Notes under the pieces: model-generated
The model's input: only the letters and a program-made list of their open reading frames with translations
Told to the model about the DNA's origin: nothing
Database searches by the model: none
In this document: positions 1 through 7,241 of the stretch, one piece after another
How the letters are laid out: each line of letters begins with the position of its first letter
How positions within the stretch are numbered: the first letter of the stretch is position 1
NCBI GenBank assembly: GCA_902803635.1
Contig: CADCQU010000093.1
Location: 1-13,452, forward strand
DNA from: an uncultured Lachnospiraceae bacterium
Lineage (GTDB): Bacteria; Bacillota; Clostridia; Lachnospirales; Lachnospiraceae
Length of the DNA: 13,452 nucleotides
Reading direction: 5' to 3'
Translations under genes and position numbers: made by a program

Positions 1-2
1 AG

Positions 3-1094
3 GAAGCCGCCATCGAGAAGATCAAGGAACTCTTGGAGGAGAAGCTTCGCTACAAGGAAGCCGTCACGCCCCTCAAAATCGCGTTTTTCGGAACCAAGGA
101 TTACGACCGCACGTTCTTCAGTGAGCTCGCCAAGGACAAGGGCGAGGGGACGTATAACTGTGACATTAAATATTTCACCAGCCGTCTGACTCCCGAGACC
201 GTGAGCCTTGCGAAGGGCTACGACGCGGTCTGCATTTTCGTCAATGACGAGGCACCGCGCGAGGTCGTCGAGGGACTGAAGGAAAATGGCGTCCGTCTGA
301 TCCTCCTGCGCTGCGCGGGCTTCAACAACGTGGACCTGCAGGCCGCGAAGGAATGCGGGATTACGGTGCTGCGTGTGCCGGCCTACTCGCCGTATGCCGT
401 CGCGGAGCACGCGATGTCCATCATGATGGAAGCCAACCGCCGCCTCCACAAGGCGTACAACAAGGTCCGCGACAACAACTTCGCGCTCAGCGGTCTTCTC
501 GGCTACGACCTCCACAACAAGGTCGCCGGCATCGTCGGAACCGGCAAGATCGGCCAGTGCATGGCCCGCATTTGCAAGGGCTTCGGCATGACCGTCATTG
601 GCTGGGACGCCTATCCGAACCAGTCGCTCGTTGACGAGGGTCTGCTCACCTACGTCACCAAAGAGGAGCTTTTCCGCAAGGCGGACCTCATCTCCCTGCA
701 CGCGCCCCTCATCATGGGCGAGGGCGGCACCTACCACCTCATCAACGACGACACGATCGCCCTCATGAAGGACACCGTGATGCTCGTGAACACCGCCCGC
801 GGCGGACTCGTGGATACGAACGCCCTCATCCGCGCCCTCCGCAAGGGCAAGTTCCACGCCGTCGCACTTGACGTGTATGAAGGCGAGGATGCAAATGTCT
901 ACACTGACCGTTCGGACGACTACCTGCAGAACAGCGTGACCGCGCGCCTTAGCATGTTCCCGAACCTGGTCCTTACCTCGCACCAGGCCTTCTTCACCCG
1001 CGAGGCCCTGCAGGCCATCGCCGCAACGACCATGGAAAACGCCCGCAACTACAACGAGGGCAACCCGTACGGCGCGGCCGAGGTGAAGGCGTAA
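3..1094 (+). CDS. ldhA: D-lactate dehydrogenase (2-hydroxyacid dehydrogenase family), 5' end uncertain
   Basis: This cytoplasmic enzyme reduces pyruvate to D-lactate with NADH, regenerating NAD+ in fermentation. Numbered from the TTG at 33 (353 residues), it shows the substrate-domain stretch LRCAGFNNVD (92-101), the Rossmann motif GTGKIG (169-174), TARGGLVD (254-261) with the substrate-binding Arg256, DVYEGE (280-285) with the catalytic-pair acid Glu285, and the catalytic His317 in SHQAFFT. The resemblance to E. coli LdhA around IFVND and HQAF is strong. The family normally starts almost directly at KIAFFG. Here the frame stays open upstream to base 3, giving at least 25 extra Lys/Glu-rich residues, so the true start probably lies outside the window. 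The alternative is the TTG at 33 with AAGGA at 24-28. The gene is separated from the polysaccharide operon by repeats and a terminator and is probably an unrelated housekeeping neighbour. Confidence 0.92.
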   Translation, partial: EAAIEKIKELLEEKLRYKEAVTPLKIAFFGTKDYDRTFFSELAKDKGEGTYNCDIKYFTSRLTPETVSLAKGYDAVCIFVNDEAPREVVEGLKENGVRLILLRCAGFNNVDLQAAKECGITVLRVPAYSPYAVAEHAMSIMMEANRRLHKAYNKVRDNNFALSGLLGYDLHNKVAGIVGTGKIGQCMARICKGFGMTVIGWDAYPNQSLVDEGLLTYVTKEELFRKADLISLHAPLIMGEGGTYHLINDDTIALMKDTVMLVNTARGGLVDTNALIRALRKGKFHAVALDVYEGEDANVYTDRSDDYLQNSVTARLSMFPNLVLTSHQAFFTREALQAIAATTMENARNYNEGNPYGAAEVKA

Positions 1095-1130
1095 GGTGGA
1101 CGCTTGTTAATCGTCTCAAAAAACCATCGA

Positions 1131-1167
1131 GGGATCCCGTTCGTCTTTCGTAAAGATGACGGGATCC
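1131..1167. repeat. Imperfect inverted repeat bounded by GGATCC
   Basis: GGATCCCGT (1132-1140) is complementary to ACGGGATCC (1159-1167). The arms continue into TCTTT and AAAGA around a tiny loop, with a mismatch or bulge between. There is no T-run after it, so it is not a typical terminator. It is the first unit of a composite repeat block: the 12-mer ATGACGGGATCC in its right arm (1156-1167) recurs at 1231-1242. Confidence 0.75.
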
Positions 1168-1203
1168 GTACGGAAAACAGTCCACAGGACTGTTTTCCGT
1201 ACG
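1167..1203. repeat. Perfect 17-bp inverted repeat, 3-base loop
   Basis: The arm CGTACGGAAAACAGTCC (1167-1183) is exactly complementary to 1187-1203, with ACA as the loop. It would form a very stable hairpin in RNA from either strand. It shares its first base with the end of the previous hairpin. CTAAGG rather than a run of T follows it, so it does not look like an intrinsic terminator, although it could protect or pause the ldhA transcript. The two-part mosaic structure suggests an interspersed repeat element rather than a gene-specific control site. Confidence 0.85.
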
Positions 1204-1211
1204 CTAAGGTG

Positions 1212-1263
1212 TCGCTTCGTTCAGAATGACATGACGGGATCCTTCGCTTCGCTCAGGATGACA
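1212..1263. repeat. Two copies of a degenerate 20-base direct repeat
   Basis: TCGCTTCGTTCAGAATGACA (1212-1231) and TCGCTTCGCTCAGGATGACA (1244-1263) match at 18 of 20 positions. Between and overlapping them is the second ATGACGGGATCC (1231-1242). Together with the two hairpins upstream this makes one composite non-coding repeat block of about 130 bases. From memory, GATCC/CTTCGCTC/AGGATGAC mosaics of this type recur between genes in a range of bacterial genomes, but I could not check copy number here. Confidence 0.75.
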
Positions 1264-1316
1264 ATACTTGAAAATACTATAAAAATATTAAAATGACATA
1301 AATGTATCATTAGAAT

Positions 1317-1344
1317 AGAAACCTGCTCATCAGGTTTCTTTTTT
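1317..1344 (+). terminator. Rho-independent terminator
   Basis: A 9-bp stem, AGAAACCTG (1317-1325) with CAGGTTTCT (1331-1339), encloses the loop CTCAT and runs straight into six T residues (1339-1344). This is a textbook intrinsic terminator for + strand transcription. It lies 222 bases after the ldhA stop and 123 bases before the first operon gene. It most simply ends the ldhA transcript and insulates the polysaccharide operon. If a promoter lay in the AT-rich 1264-1316 stretch, it would instead act as a leader attenuator; I see no convincing one. Confidence 0.85.
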
Positions 1345-1347
1345 ATG

Positions 1348-1376
1348 TGGAAATTATAAGTGTTTGGTGTTAAGAT
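1348..1376 (+). promoter_or_regulatory. Candidate sigma-A promoter for the polysaccharide operon
   Basis: TGGAAA (1348-1353, 4 of 6 matches to TTGACA) is followed after 17 bases by TAAGAT (1371-1376, 4 of 6 matches to TATAAT). A TGT triplet directly before the -10 gives an extended -10. It begins four bases after the terminator T-run and would start RNA near 1383, leaving an untranslated leader of about 85 bases. In that leader CTTTCCC (1393-1399) could pair with GGGAAAG (1448-1454), just upstream of the ribosome site, but I recognise no riboswitch. The matches are modest, so this is a positional best guess. Confidence 0.35.
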
Positions 1377-1467
1377 AGTGCACAGGGTTTTGCTTTCCCG
1401 GGGGAAGGGAGAGAAAAACTTACGAAAGAAACCTGAAATGTAACGAAGGGAAAGGCTGGGGGACGGA

Positions 1468-2685
1468 ATGCTATCGGAAACACAAGCTTTGCTGCTTCGA
1501 ATGCTAGGAAAGAAACTCTTTCAGCGGCAGATTTCTCCGTATGGGGAGGCGGACGGACAATTGCTCCTTACGGAAGCGATGCAGCAGACGGTCTTTCCGC
1601 TGGTTTACTCGGAGCTGGTGGCCCTGCTTCCCAGGGAGGAACAGCCCGGTGCTCGGGAACTCTACTTTTCCTCGGTCGCGATGAGCATCGAGAATGCCCG
1701 GTCCCACGGCCATTTGCATGAGCTCCTTTCGGAGAATGGGATTCCCTATGTCATTATCAAAGGGATGGCCGCCGCCGCGTACTACCCGGTACCCTTCCAG
1801 CGGACGATGGGCGACGTGGACTTTCTGGTTGCCCGGGAAGACCTTGCAAGGACGAAGGAGCTTCTTCTGGCAAATGGCTACACCACCCACAAGGGGGACC
1901 GTAGCCGGGCGCATATCGCCTTCTACAAAGAGAAGGAGACGCTGGAAATGCACTGGGAGCCAAATGGAGTGCCCGAGGGCCGGGAAGGCGACATTTGCCG
2001 GCAATATCTCGCGGACATTGTCGAGCGTGCGCATTTGCATACGACGTCCAGCGGAAGCTTTCTTGTCCCGTCTGCCTTCCACCACGGGCTCATCCTGCTC
2101 CTTCACACGGCCACGCACATGATAGATACCGGCATCGGGCTTCGGCACATCTGCGACTGGGCGGTTTTTGCGGGGAGCCTTAGCGATGCAAAGTTCCGGG
2201 AGCTTTTCGAGGAAAGGCTTAAAAACGTGGGGCTTTGGCGGTTCGCGCAGCTCCTGACGCAGCTGTCCAGCCGGTACCTCGGCTGTCCGAAGCGCTCCTG
2301 GGCGATGGAGGATGTACAGAAGCCGCTCCTTTCCGCCATGATGGAGGACATTTTCAACTCCGGAAATTTCGGACAGAAGGATCAGGAACGGATCAACGAG
2401 GCGAAGCTGATGACATCGAAGGAGACCCAGACGGTGACGGGAGGTTCTCTCTCCGGTCATCTCCTGCGTTCCCTCAATGAGAAGGCCGAGATGGAAATGC
2501 CGTTGCTTAGAAAACCGAAGGCGCGGCTTCTCCTCCCCGTCGGCTGGGCCTGCGTCGGACTGCGGCATTTGTACCTGGTTTGGCGTGGGAAGAAACCGAG
2601 GATTCACGTCCAAAAGATGGTGCGCGGCGCGAGGAAGCGGAGCCAAATATATAAAGAATTTTATTTATTTAAAAGAAGAGGATAG
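1468..2685 (+). CDS. Nucleotidyltransferase-fold family protein (NTP_transf_5-like)
   Basis: The 405-residue protein resembles the uncharacterised nucleotidyltransferase family (Pfam NTP_transf_5) often seen in exopolysaccharide loci. Supporting features are VIIKGMAAAAYYP (95-107), then RTMGDVDFLV (112-121) with the paired acids Asp116 and Asp118 expected to hold metal in this fold, LEMHWEPNG (159-167), and a helical second half with HTATHMID (213-220) and RHICDWAVF (226-234). The C-terminus is strongly basic, and one hydrophobic stretch (about 350-368) could sit on the membrane. No substrate is known for the family, so I assign none. It is the first gene of the operon, 14 bases before the aminotransferase. 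The ATG at 1468 follows a G-rich ribosome site, and the nearest upstream ATG (1438) is followed at once by a stop. GC is high, like the next two genes. Confidence 0.75.
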   Translation: MLSETQALLLRMLGKKLFQRQISPYGEADGQLLLTEAMQQTVFPLVYSELVALLPREEQPGARELYFSSVAMSIENARSHGHLHELLSENGIPYVIIKGMAAAAYYPVPFQRTMGDVDFLVAREDLARTKELLLANGYTTHKGDRSRAHIAFYKEKETLEMHWEPNGVPEGREGDICRQYLADIVERAHLHTTSSGSFLVPSAFHHGLILLLHTATHMIDTGIGLRHICDWAVFAGSLSDAKFRELFEERLKNVGLWRFAQLLTQLSSRYLGCPKRSWAMEDVQKPLLSAMMEDIFNSGNFGQKDQERINEAKLMTSKETQTVTGGSLSGHLLRSLNEKAEMEMPLLRKPKARLLLPVGWACVGLRHLYLVWRGKKPRIHVQKMVRGARKRSQIYKEFYLFKRRG

Positions 2686-2699
2686 AGGAACGACTGGAC

Positions 2700-4049
2700 A
2701 TGGAAAAGCGCGTGATTCCGTTTAGCCCGCCGGATATTTCGGAGTGGGAAATACAGGAGGTCGTGGAGGCCCTGCGTTCGGGCTGGATTACCACGGGTCC
2801 GCGGACGAAGCTTTTGGAGCGGCGCCTTGCGGCTTATATTGAAACAGGGCGGGTGGACGTGGACGTCGCGGCACCGGCTGTTTCAGACAAATACCAGAAT
2901 CGTGTGGTCTGCCTTGGCTCCGGGACCGCCGCGGAGGAGCTTAGCCTTCGCGTTCTCGGAATCGGGGAGGGCGATGAGGTCGTTGTTTCTTCCTATACAT
3001 ATACATCCACGGCGGCGGCCGCCATCCACTGCGGGGCGAAGGTCGTCTTTGCGGATATCCAGAGGGACGGGAATCCCGAAACGCGGATGCCGGAGATGGC
3101 ATACGAGGCTATCGAACGGGCCATCACGCCGAGGACTAAGGCCGTTGTCACGGTGGATCTTGGCGGGGTCGTCTCCGACTATGACAGGCTGTTCGAGGTA
3201 GTGGAGAAGAAGAGGAACCTGTTTCGCCCGAAGGAGGCAGATGGGACGCCCCTCGGCGACCTTTCTGCCCGCATCCAGAAGGCCCTCGGCCGGGTGGCCG
3301 TGGTCGCGGATTCCGCCCATAGCCTCGGTGCGAGCCGGATTGTCTGCCGAACGGGCACGGGTAGTCTCCCACATCCTGAATGGAAGGCCTGCGGGCAGAT
3401 CGCGGACTTTACAAGTTTTTCTTTCCACGCGGTCAAGAATTTCACGACGGCCGAGGGCGGGGCGGCGACCTGGCTGCCCATCCCGGGCGTTCCGGATGCC
3501 GAAATCTACAAGATGTTCCAGGTCCTCAGCCTCCACGGGCAGGACAAGGACGCGCTTGCAAAGTACAACGCCGGCTCGTGGGAATACGACGTCGTCGGCC
3601 CCTGGTACAAATGCAACATGACGGACATTATGGCGGCCATCGGCCTTCGCCAGCTGGACCGCTATCCTGGCCTCATCGATCGGCGAAGGCAAATGCGGGC
3701 GCGCTACGATGCGGTCTGCGAGGAGCTTGGCCTTTTCTATATGCGGCATCACACGGAGCATATGGAAAGTTCCCACCATCTCTATCTTATCCGCATTCCA
3801 GGTATCGGCGAGGGCGGGCGGAACGAGTTTATCCGGCAAATGGCAAAACGGGGTGTTACGACAAATGTCCACTACAAGCCCCTGCCGCTGATGACGGCCT
3901 ACGGGAAGGACTGCACGTCGTTTCCGAATGCATTTGCCTACTATGAGAACCTCGTGACGCTTCCCTTCCACACGCGGCTTTCGGATGCGGATGTGGAGTA
4001 TGTGCTGGCGGCCTTGTGGGAGGTTGTCGGGGAGTTTCGGGCAAAATGA
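2700..4049 (+). CDS. DegT/DnrJ/EryC1/StrS-family sugar aminotransferase
   Basis: This PLP-dependent enzyme transfers an amino group, usually from glutamate, to a keto-sugar nucleotide and so makes an amino sugar for the glycan. The N-terminal PFSPPDISEWEI (7-18) and SGWITTGPRT (27-36) are family hallmarks. VVADSAHSLGA (201-211) carries the cofactor-ring Asp204, and SFSFHAVKNFTTAEGG (239-254) carries the PLP lysine Lys246. WYKCNMTDIMAAIGL and NVHYKPLPLMTAYG follow. At 449 residues it is longer than the usual 370-430, partly from extra residues around 50-68 and 170-195. No 4,6-dehydratase that would make its substrate is in the window. The initiating transferase follows 16 bases later, suggesting its product is the first sugar. 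PglE-like 4-amino-sugar formation is plausible but the exact sugar is not shown. Confidence 0.92.
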   Translation: MEKRVIPFSPPDISEWEIQEVVEALRSGWITTGPRTKLLERRLAAYIETGRVDVDVAAPAVSDKYQNRVVCLGSGTAAEELSLRVLGIGEGDEVVVSSYTYTSTAAAAIHCGAKVVFADIQRDGNPETRMPEMAYEAIERAITPRTKAVVTVDLGGVVSDYDRLFEVVEKKRNLFRPKEADGTPLGDLSARIQKALGRVAVVADSAHSLGASRIVCRTGTGSLPHPEWKACGQIADFTSFSFHAVKNFTTAEGGAATWLPIPGVPDAEIYKMFQVLSLHGQDKDALAKYNAGSWEYDVVGPWYKCNMTDIMAAIGLRQLDRYPGLIDRRRQMRARYDAVCEELGLFYMRHHTEHMESSHHLYLIRIPGIGEGGRNEFIRQMAKRGVTTNVHYKPLPLMTAYGKDCTSFPNAFAYYENLVTLPFHTRLSDADVEYVLAALWEVVGEFRAK

Positions 4050-4065
4050 ACGAAAGGAGAGAACC

Positions 4066-4680
4066 ATGTACAGGGCATTTGGAAAACGTATCCTTGATTT
4101 TGCAATCGCCCTCCTCGGGCTCCCCTTTTTCGGCATTCTCTTCCTTCTCGTCGCTCCCGCCATCCATTTGACTGACGGGGGTCCCGTCTTTTACAATGCG
4201 AAACGTCTGGGCAGGCGGGGCAGGGTCTTTACGATGTACAAGTTCCGCTCCATGAAGGTCAATGCGCCGGACCTCCGCAATGCGGACGGCAGCACCTTCA
4301 ATAGCGAGGACGACCCGCGCCTTACGAGGGTGGGACGCTTCCTCCGAAAGACGAGCATCGACGAGACCCCGCAGCTTCTCAACGTCCTCAAGGGGGACAT
4401 GAGCATCGTCGGCCCGCGGCCGTTTTTGACGACGCATTACGAGGGGTATGACAAATTAGATGCAAAAAGAAGGAAACGTCTGCGGGTTCGGCCTGGGATT
4501 ACCGGTTTCAGCCAGGCATATTTTCGTAACTCCATATCCCAGGAGGAAAAAATCAGGCAGGACTGTTATTACGTGGACCATGTTTCTCTTGCATTTGATA
4601 TAAAAATACTCCGCAAGACCGCTCAGTCGGTCCTTCTTCGGGAGAACGTGTTTGAAAGCGAAAACAGGAAGAGGAAATGA
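4066..4680 (+). CDS. Initiating monotopic phosphoglycosyl transferase (PglC/WcaJ-type sugar transferase)
   Basis: This enzyme moves a sugar-1-phosphate from a nucleotide sugar to undecaprenyl phosphate, starting each repeat unit at the inner face of the membrane. The protein has 204 residues, the size of the minimal PglC-type catalytic domain without the extra transmembrane region of WbaP or WcaJ. Features in order are a single hydrophobic re-entrant helix (about 12-34), GGPVFYNAKRLGRRGRVF (38-55), MYKFRSM (57-63), the catalytic pair Asp99-Glu100 in KTSIDETPQLLNVLKG, SIVGPRP (113-119) and VRPGITG (141-147). The start is the ATG at 4066 behind AAAGGAGA (4053-4060). An upstream in-frame ATG at 3985 lies inside the aminotransferase gene and lacks such a site. 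A direct link to the aminotransferase product is inferred from adjacency. Confidence 0.93.
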   Translation: MYRAFGKRILDFAIALLGLPFFGILFLLVAPAIHLTDGGPVFYNAKRLGRRGRVFTMYKFRSMKVNAPDLRNADGSTFNSEDDPRLTRVGRFLRKTSIDETPQLLNVLKGDMSIVGPRPFLTTHYEGYDKLDAKRRKRLRVRPGITGFSQAYFRNSISQEEKIRQDCYYVDHVSLAFDIKILRKTAQSVLLRENVFESENRKRK

Positions 4681-4758
4681 TCCTGTTTCCGTGTTTATTT
4701 GATGAACGCCTGCATTCGAAAAAAAGCGGCTTGCATAGAAAGAAGATTAGGAAACAAG

Positions 4759-5940
4759 ATGAAGAAAATACTGGTCATAGGGGCGTCTGCTCTGCAGCTT
4801 CCTGCCATCCAAAAGGCAAAGGAACTGGGATACTACGTCGGCGTGGTGGACTATAACCCAAACGCAGTCGGCATCCCCTTTGCCGACGAGGCTTTTGATG
4901 TCAGTACAATTGACATTGAGGGAGTTGTGCGTGTGGCCCGGACATTCGGCCCGGATGGAATTGTCACCCTGGCGACGGATATGCCTGTGCGGGCGGTTGC
5001 TGCGGCGTGCGAAGCTTTGGGACTCCCCGGAATATCTCTGGAAACCGCACTCCGCGCTACGGACAAGGGGGAGATGATTCAGGCCTTTGAAAAGCAGGGC
5101 GTGGCTCATCCATGGTATGCGATTGTTCCGGATTATGCCTCCCTGAAAAAAAATGCGGATCAGATTTCGTTCCCTTGCATCGTAAAGCCCACGGACAACG
5201 CGGGCAGCCGAGGCGTCGTACTTTGCCGTGAAAAAGCGGAGCTGGAAGAGGCCTATCAATATGCCCTTGGCGAATCCCGTGGAGGGGTGGTTATCCTGGA
5301 GGAGTATCTTGAGGGGCCGGAATTTAGCGTCGAGGTTATGGTGACGGACGGAAAGCCACATGTCTTGCAGATTACGGACAAATGCACAACGGGAGCTCCG
5401 CATTTCGTGGAGATGGGACATAGCCAGCCGACGAGGCAGCCAGTGGCTGTCCAGAAGGAAATCAGGGAGTGCGCGATCCGTGCGGTTCGTGCTGTTGGAA
5501 TCAATGTCGGGCCGGCACACGTGGAGCTAATTTACACAAAAAAGGGACCGGTCATGGTGGAGCTGGGGGCCCGTCTTGGCGGCGATTTTATCGCGACGCA
5601 CCTTGTCCCCTTGTCCACGGGGATTGATATGGTGGAAATGACGATTCGGCTGGCCTGTGGGGAAAAAATTGACCTGTCGCCGAAATGGGAACGGGGAAGC
5701 GCCATCCGGTATTTCAAAACACCGACCGGGACCCTTCGCAAAATCGACGGGATGGAGAGGGCGAATAAAATACCTGGTGTTCGTGAGGTGACATTTGTGC
5801 ATGCGGTCGGGGAAACTGTCGGAGAGATTGGTAGCAGTGTGGATCGTATTGGCTTTGTGATCGCGGATGCGCCCACTGCTAGGGAGGCGGAGAGCATTTG
5901 CCAAAAGGCCATGGACGCGATTACGGTTTTCGTAGAGTAG
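4759..5940 (+). CDS. ATP-grasp ligase 1 (L-amino-acid-ligase-like architecture)
   Basis: ATP-grasp enzymes activate a carboxylate as acyl phosphate and join it to an amine, thiol or hydroxyl. This 393-residue protein has a Rossmann-like N-domain starting KKILVIGAS, a nucleotide-binding region with CIVKPTDNAGSRGVV (140-154, Lys143), the adenine hinge ILEEYLEG (179-186), and metal-site acids Glu255 (HVEL) and Glu268 (VELGARLGGD). A C-terminal domain begins near FKTPTGTLRKIDG (319-331). This order resembles BacD-type L-amino-acid ligases (ATP-grasp plus LAL_C2-like domain), as judged from memory. The metal-ligand Asn usual two residues after the second Glu is Gly here. The start is ATG 4759 behind AGGAAA; an ATG 60 bases upstream lacks a good site. 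A 78-base gap, the longest inside the operon, precedes it. The substrate is unknown; it may aminoacylate the amino sugar. Confidence 0.85.
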   Translation: MKKILVIGASALQLPAIQKAKELGYYVGVVDYNPNAVGIPFADEAFDVSTIDIEGVVRVARTFGPDGIVTLATDMPVRAVAAACEALGLPGISLETALRATDKGEMIQAFEKQGVAHPWYAIVPDYASLKKNADQISFPCIVKPTDNAGSRGVVLCREKAELEEAYQYALGESRGGVVILEEYLEGPEFSVEVMVTDGKPHVLQITDKCTTGAPHFVEMGHSQPTRQPVAVQKEIRECAIRAVRAVGINVGPAHVELIYTKKGPVMVELGARLGGDFIATHLVPLSTGIDMVEMTIRLACGEKIDLSPKWERGSAIRYFKTPTGTLRKIDGMERANKIPGVREVTFVHAVGETVGEIGSSVDRIGFVIADAPTAREAESICQKAMDAITVFVE

Positions 5941-5982
5941 GAAAAGAAAGAACGCGCAACTGTTGAAAAGGAAGCGGAGAAA

Positions 5983-7227
5983 ATGCCAGAACAAAAGCTA
6001 CTGGTCATAGGAGCCGGCATCGGCCAGGTTCCGATTCTGGAAAAGGCCCGGCAGAGCGGGATTCACACATGTGTTGTCACGCTTCCGGGTAACCAGCCCG
6101 GCATCGCGCTGGCGGATGAGGTTTTTTACCGTGATATCTATGACCGTGATGCCATCGTGCGATGGTCAAAAGAGAATGGTGTTACGGCGGTGATTTCTGA
6201 CCAGAACGACCTGATGAACCCTACCGTGGCCTATGTGGCAGAGAAGCTCGGCCTGCCCGGAAACAGCTTTGCGCAGGTTCTTGCCTACACGAATAAAAAC
6301 AGATACCGGGAGATATGCGATCGCATCGGGAATCCGGTTCCGCGGCATATTGCAATCACGGATGCTTCCTCTGACGGCCATGCCTTTGCCTGTCCCTTGC
6401 CATGGATCGTGAAGCCTGCGGATTCCCAGTCAAGCGTGGGAATCACGAAGATTGAAAAAATGGAGGATCTGCAGCCAGCCATCGCAAAGGCACTTGCCCA
6501 TTCCAAAACAAAATCCGCGATTTTGGAGGAGTTTTTTGTAGGACAGGAGGTTGTCTGCGAGGGCTTTATCGAAAACGGGAGGTATTACCTGCTTGCATTT
6601 GCCGACCGCAGATATTTTTCTCTGCAAAATGCGTTTATTCCTGCACAGTCCTTGTTCCCCTCCACGGTTCGTCCGGATTTGCTCGGTCAAATCCGTGCCT
6701 GTGAACAGAAATTTGCAGAATATGTACACCCTTCCTTCGGAATTGTTCATTCTGAATATTTGGTAAATGAAGAAACCGGCGAGATCTGCGTAGTGGAAAG
6801 TGCCTTGCGCGGTGGGGGCGTGTACATTTCCTCGCACCTTGTCCCGTTGGCGACCGGAATTGATATCAACGAAGTGCTTTTGGAGAAGGCACTTGGAAAT
6901 AAGGTTGATGTCGAGGAGGTTTTTTCGAAAAGGAAGGCCGCTGCCGCCGCCTACATTTGCTTTTATCTTCCGGAAGGAACCATCCGACGGATCGAAGGGG
7001 TGGAGGAGCTGAAAAAGCTTCCCTTCGTAAGGATGGTGTGCATGGATGATATCCGTATCGGCGAAACCACGCAGCCCATGATTCACAAGGGAATGCGGAA
7101 GGGGCCGATTTTGATTTGCGGAAACGATCGGGCGGAGATTGAGAAAAACATAGAAGCCGTACAAAACATTTTGAAAATTGAGGTAGAGGCACCAGACGGA
7201 GAAATTTGCGGAATTGTCTGGGAATAA
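5983..7227 (+). CDS. ATP-grasp ligase 2 (probable diverged tandem paralogue of ligase 1)
   Basis: This 414-residue ATP-grasp protein has the same order of parts as the preceding gene: an N-domain starting QKLLVIGAGIG, WIVKPADSQSSVGI (141-154, Lys144), the hinge ILEEFFVG (180-187), metal-site acids Glu258 (HSEYL) and Glu272 (VVESALRGGG), and a C-domain from FYLPEGTIRRIEG (327-339). It shares HLVPLxTGID and GTxRxIxGxE with its neighbour, which points to duplication followed by strong divergence, since the substrate-side loops differ. The usual Asn metal ligand is absent here too (Ala after Glu-Ser). ATG 5983 follows GGAG at a good distance, 42 bases after the previous stop. It probably ligates a different carboxylate or acceptor from ligase 1. 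No substrate can be named. Confidence 0.85.
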   Translation: MPEQKLLVIGAGIGQVPILEKARQSGIHTCVVTLPGNQPGIALADEVFYRDIYDRDAIVRWSKENGVTAVISDQNDLMNPTVAYVAEKLGLPGNSFAQVLAYTNKNRYREICDRIGNPVPRHIAITDASSDGHAFACPLPWIVKPADSQSSVGITKIEKMEDLQPAIAKALAHSKTKSAILEEFFVGQEVVCEGFIENGRYYLLAFADRRYFSLQNAFIPAQSLFPSTVRPDLLGQIRACEQKFAEYVHPSFGIVHSEYLVNEETGEICVVESALRGGGVYISSHLVPLATGIDINEVLLEKALGNKVDVEEVFSKRKAAAAAYICFYLPEGTIRRIEGVEELKKLPFVRMVCMDDIRIGETTQPMIHKGMRKGPILICGNDRAEIEKNIEAVQNILKIEVEAPDGEICGIVWE

Positions 7228-7241
7228 AGGATGAGAGGAAG

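Noticed and set aside
1131..1263. Repeat block as a possible CRISPR array
   Set aside because: There are only two degenerate direct copies without regular spacers, and the rest is hairpins. No cas genes are present.
1428..1435. GAAACCTG in the leader, identical to the left arm of the upstream terminator
   Set aside because: It lies downstream of the terminator, so it cannot act as an antiterminator for it. An 8-base match in a purine-rich leader is likely chance.
1504..2646. Long minus-strand open frame opposite the nucleotidyltransferase gene
   Set aside because: It mirrors a GC-rich + strand gene with clear family motifs, and its translation has no recognisable domain. Such open antisense frames are common where third codon positions are G/C.
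2883..4163. Long minus-strand open frame opposite the aminotransferase and into the phosphoglycosyl transferase
   Set aside because: Its translation is rich in Arg/Pro and lacks motifs, while the + strand carries unmistakable conserved residues. It is an antisense shadow.
4662..4688. AAACAGGA/TCCTGTTT inverted repeat over the stop of the phosphoglycosyl transferase
   Set aside because: The 8-bp arms enclose an 11-base loop with no T-run after them. It is too weak to call a terminator between co-directional operon genes.
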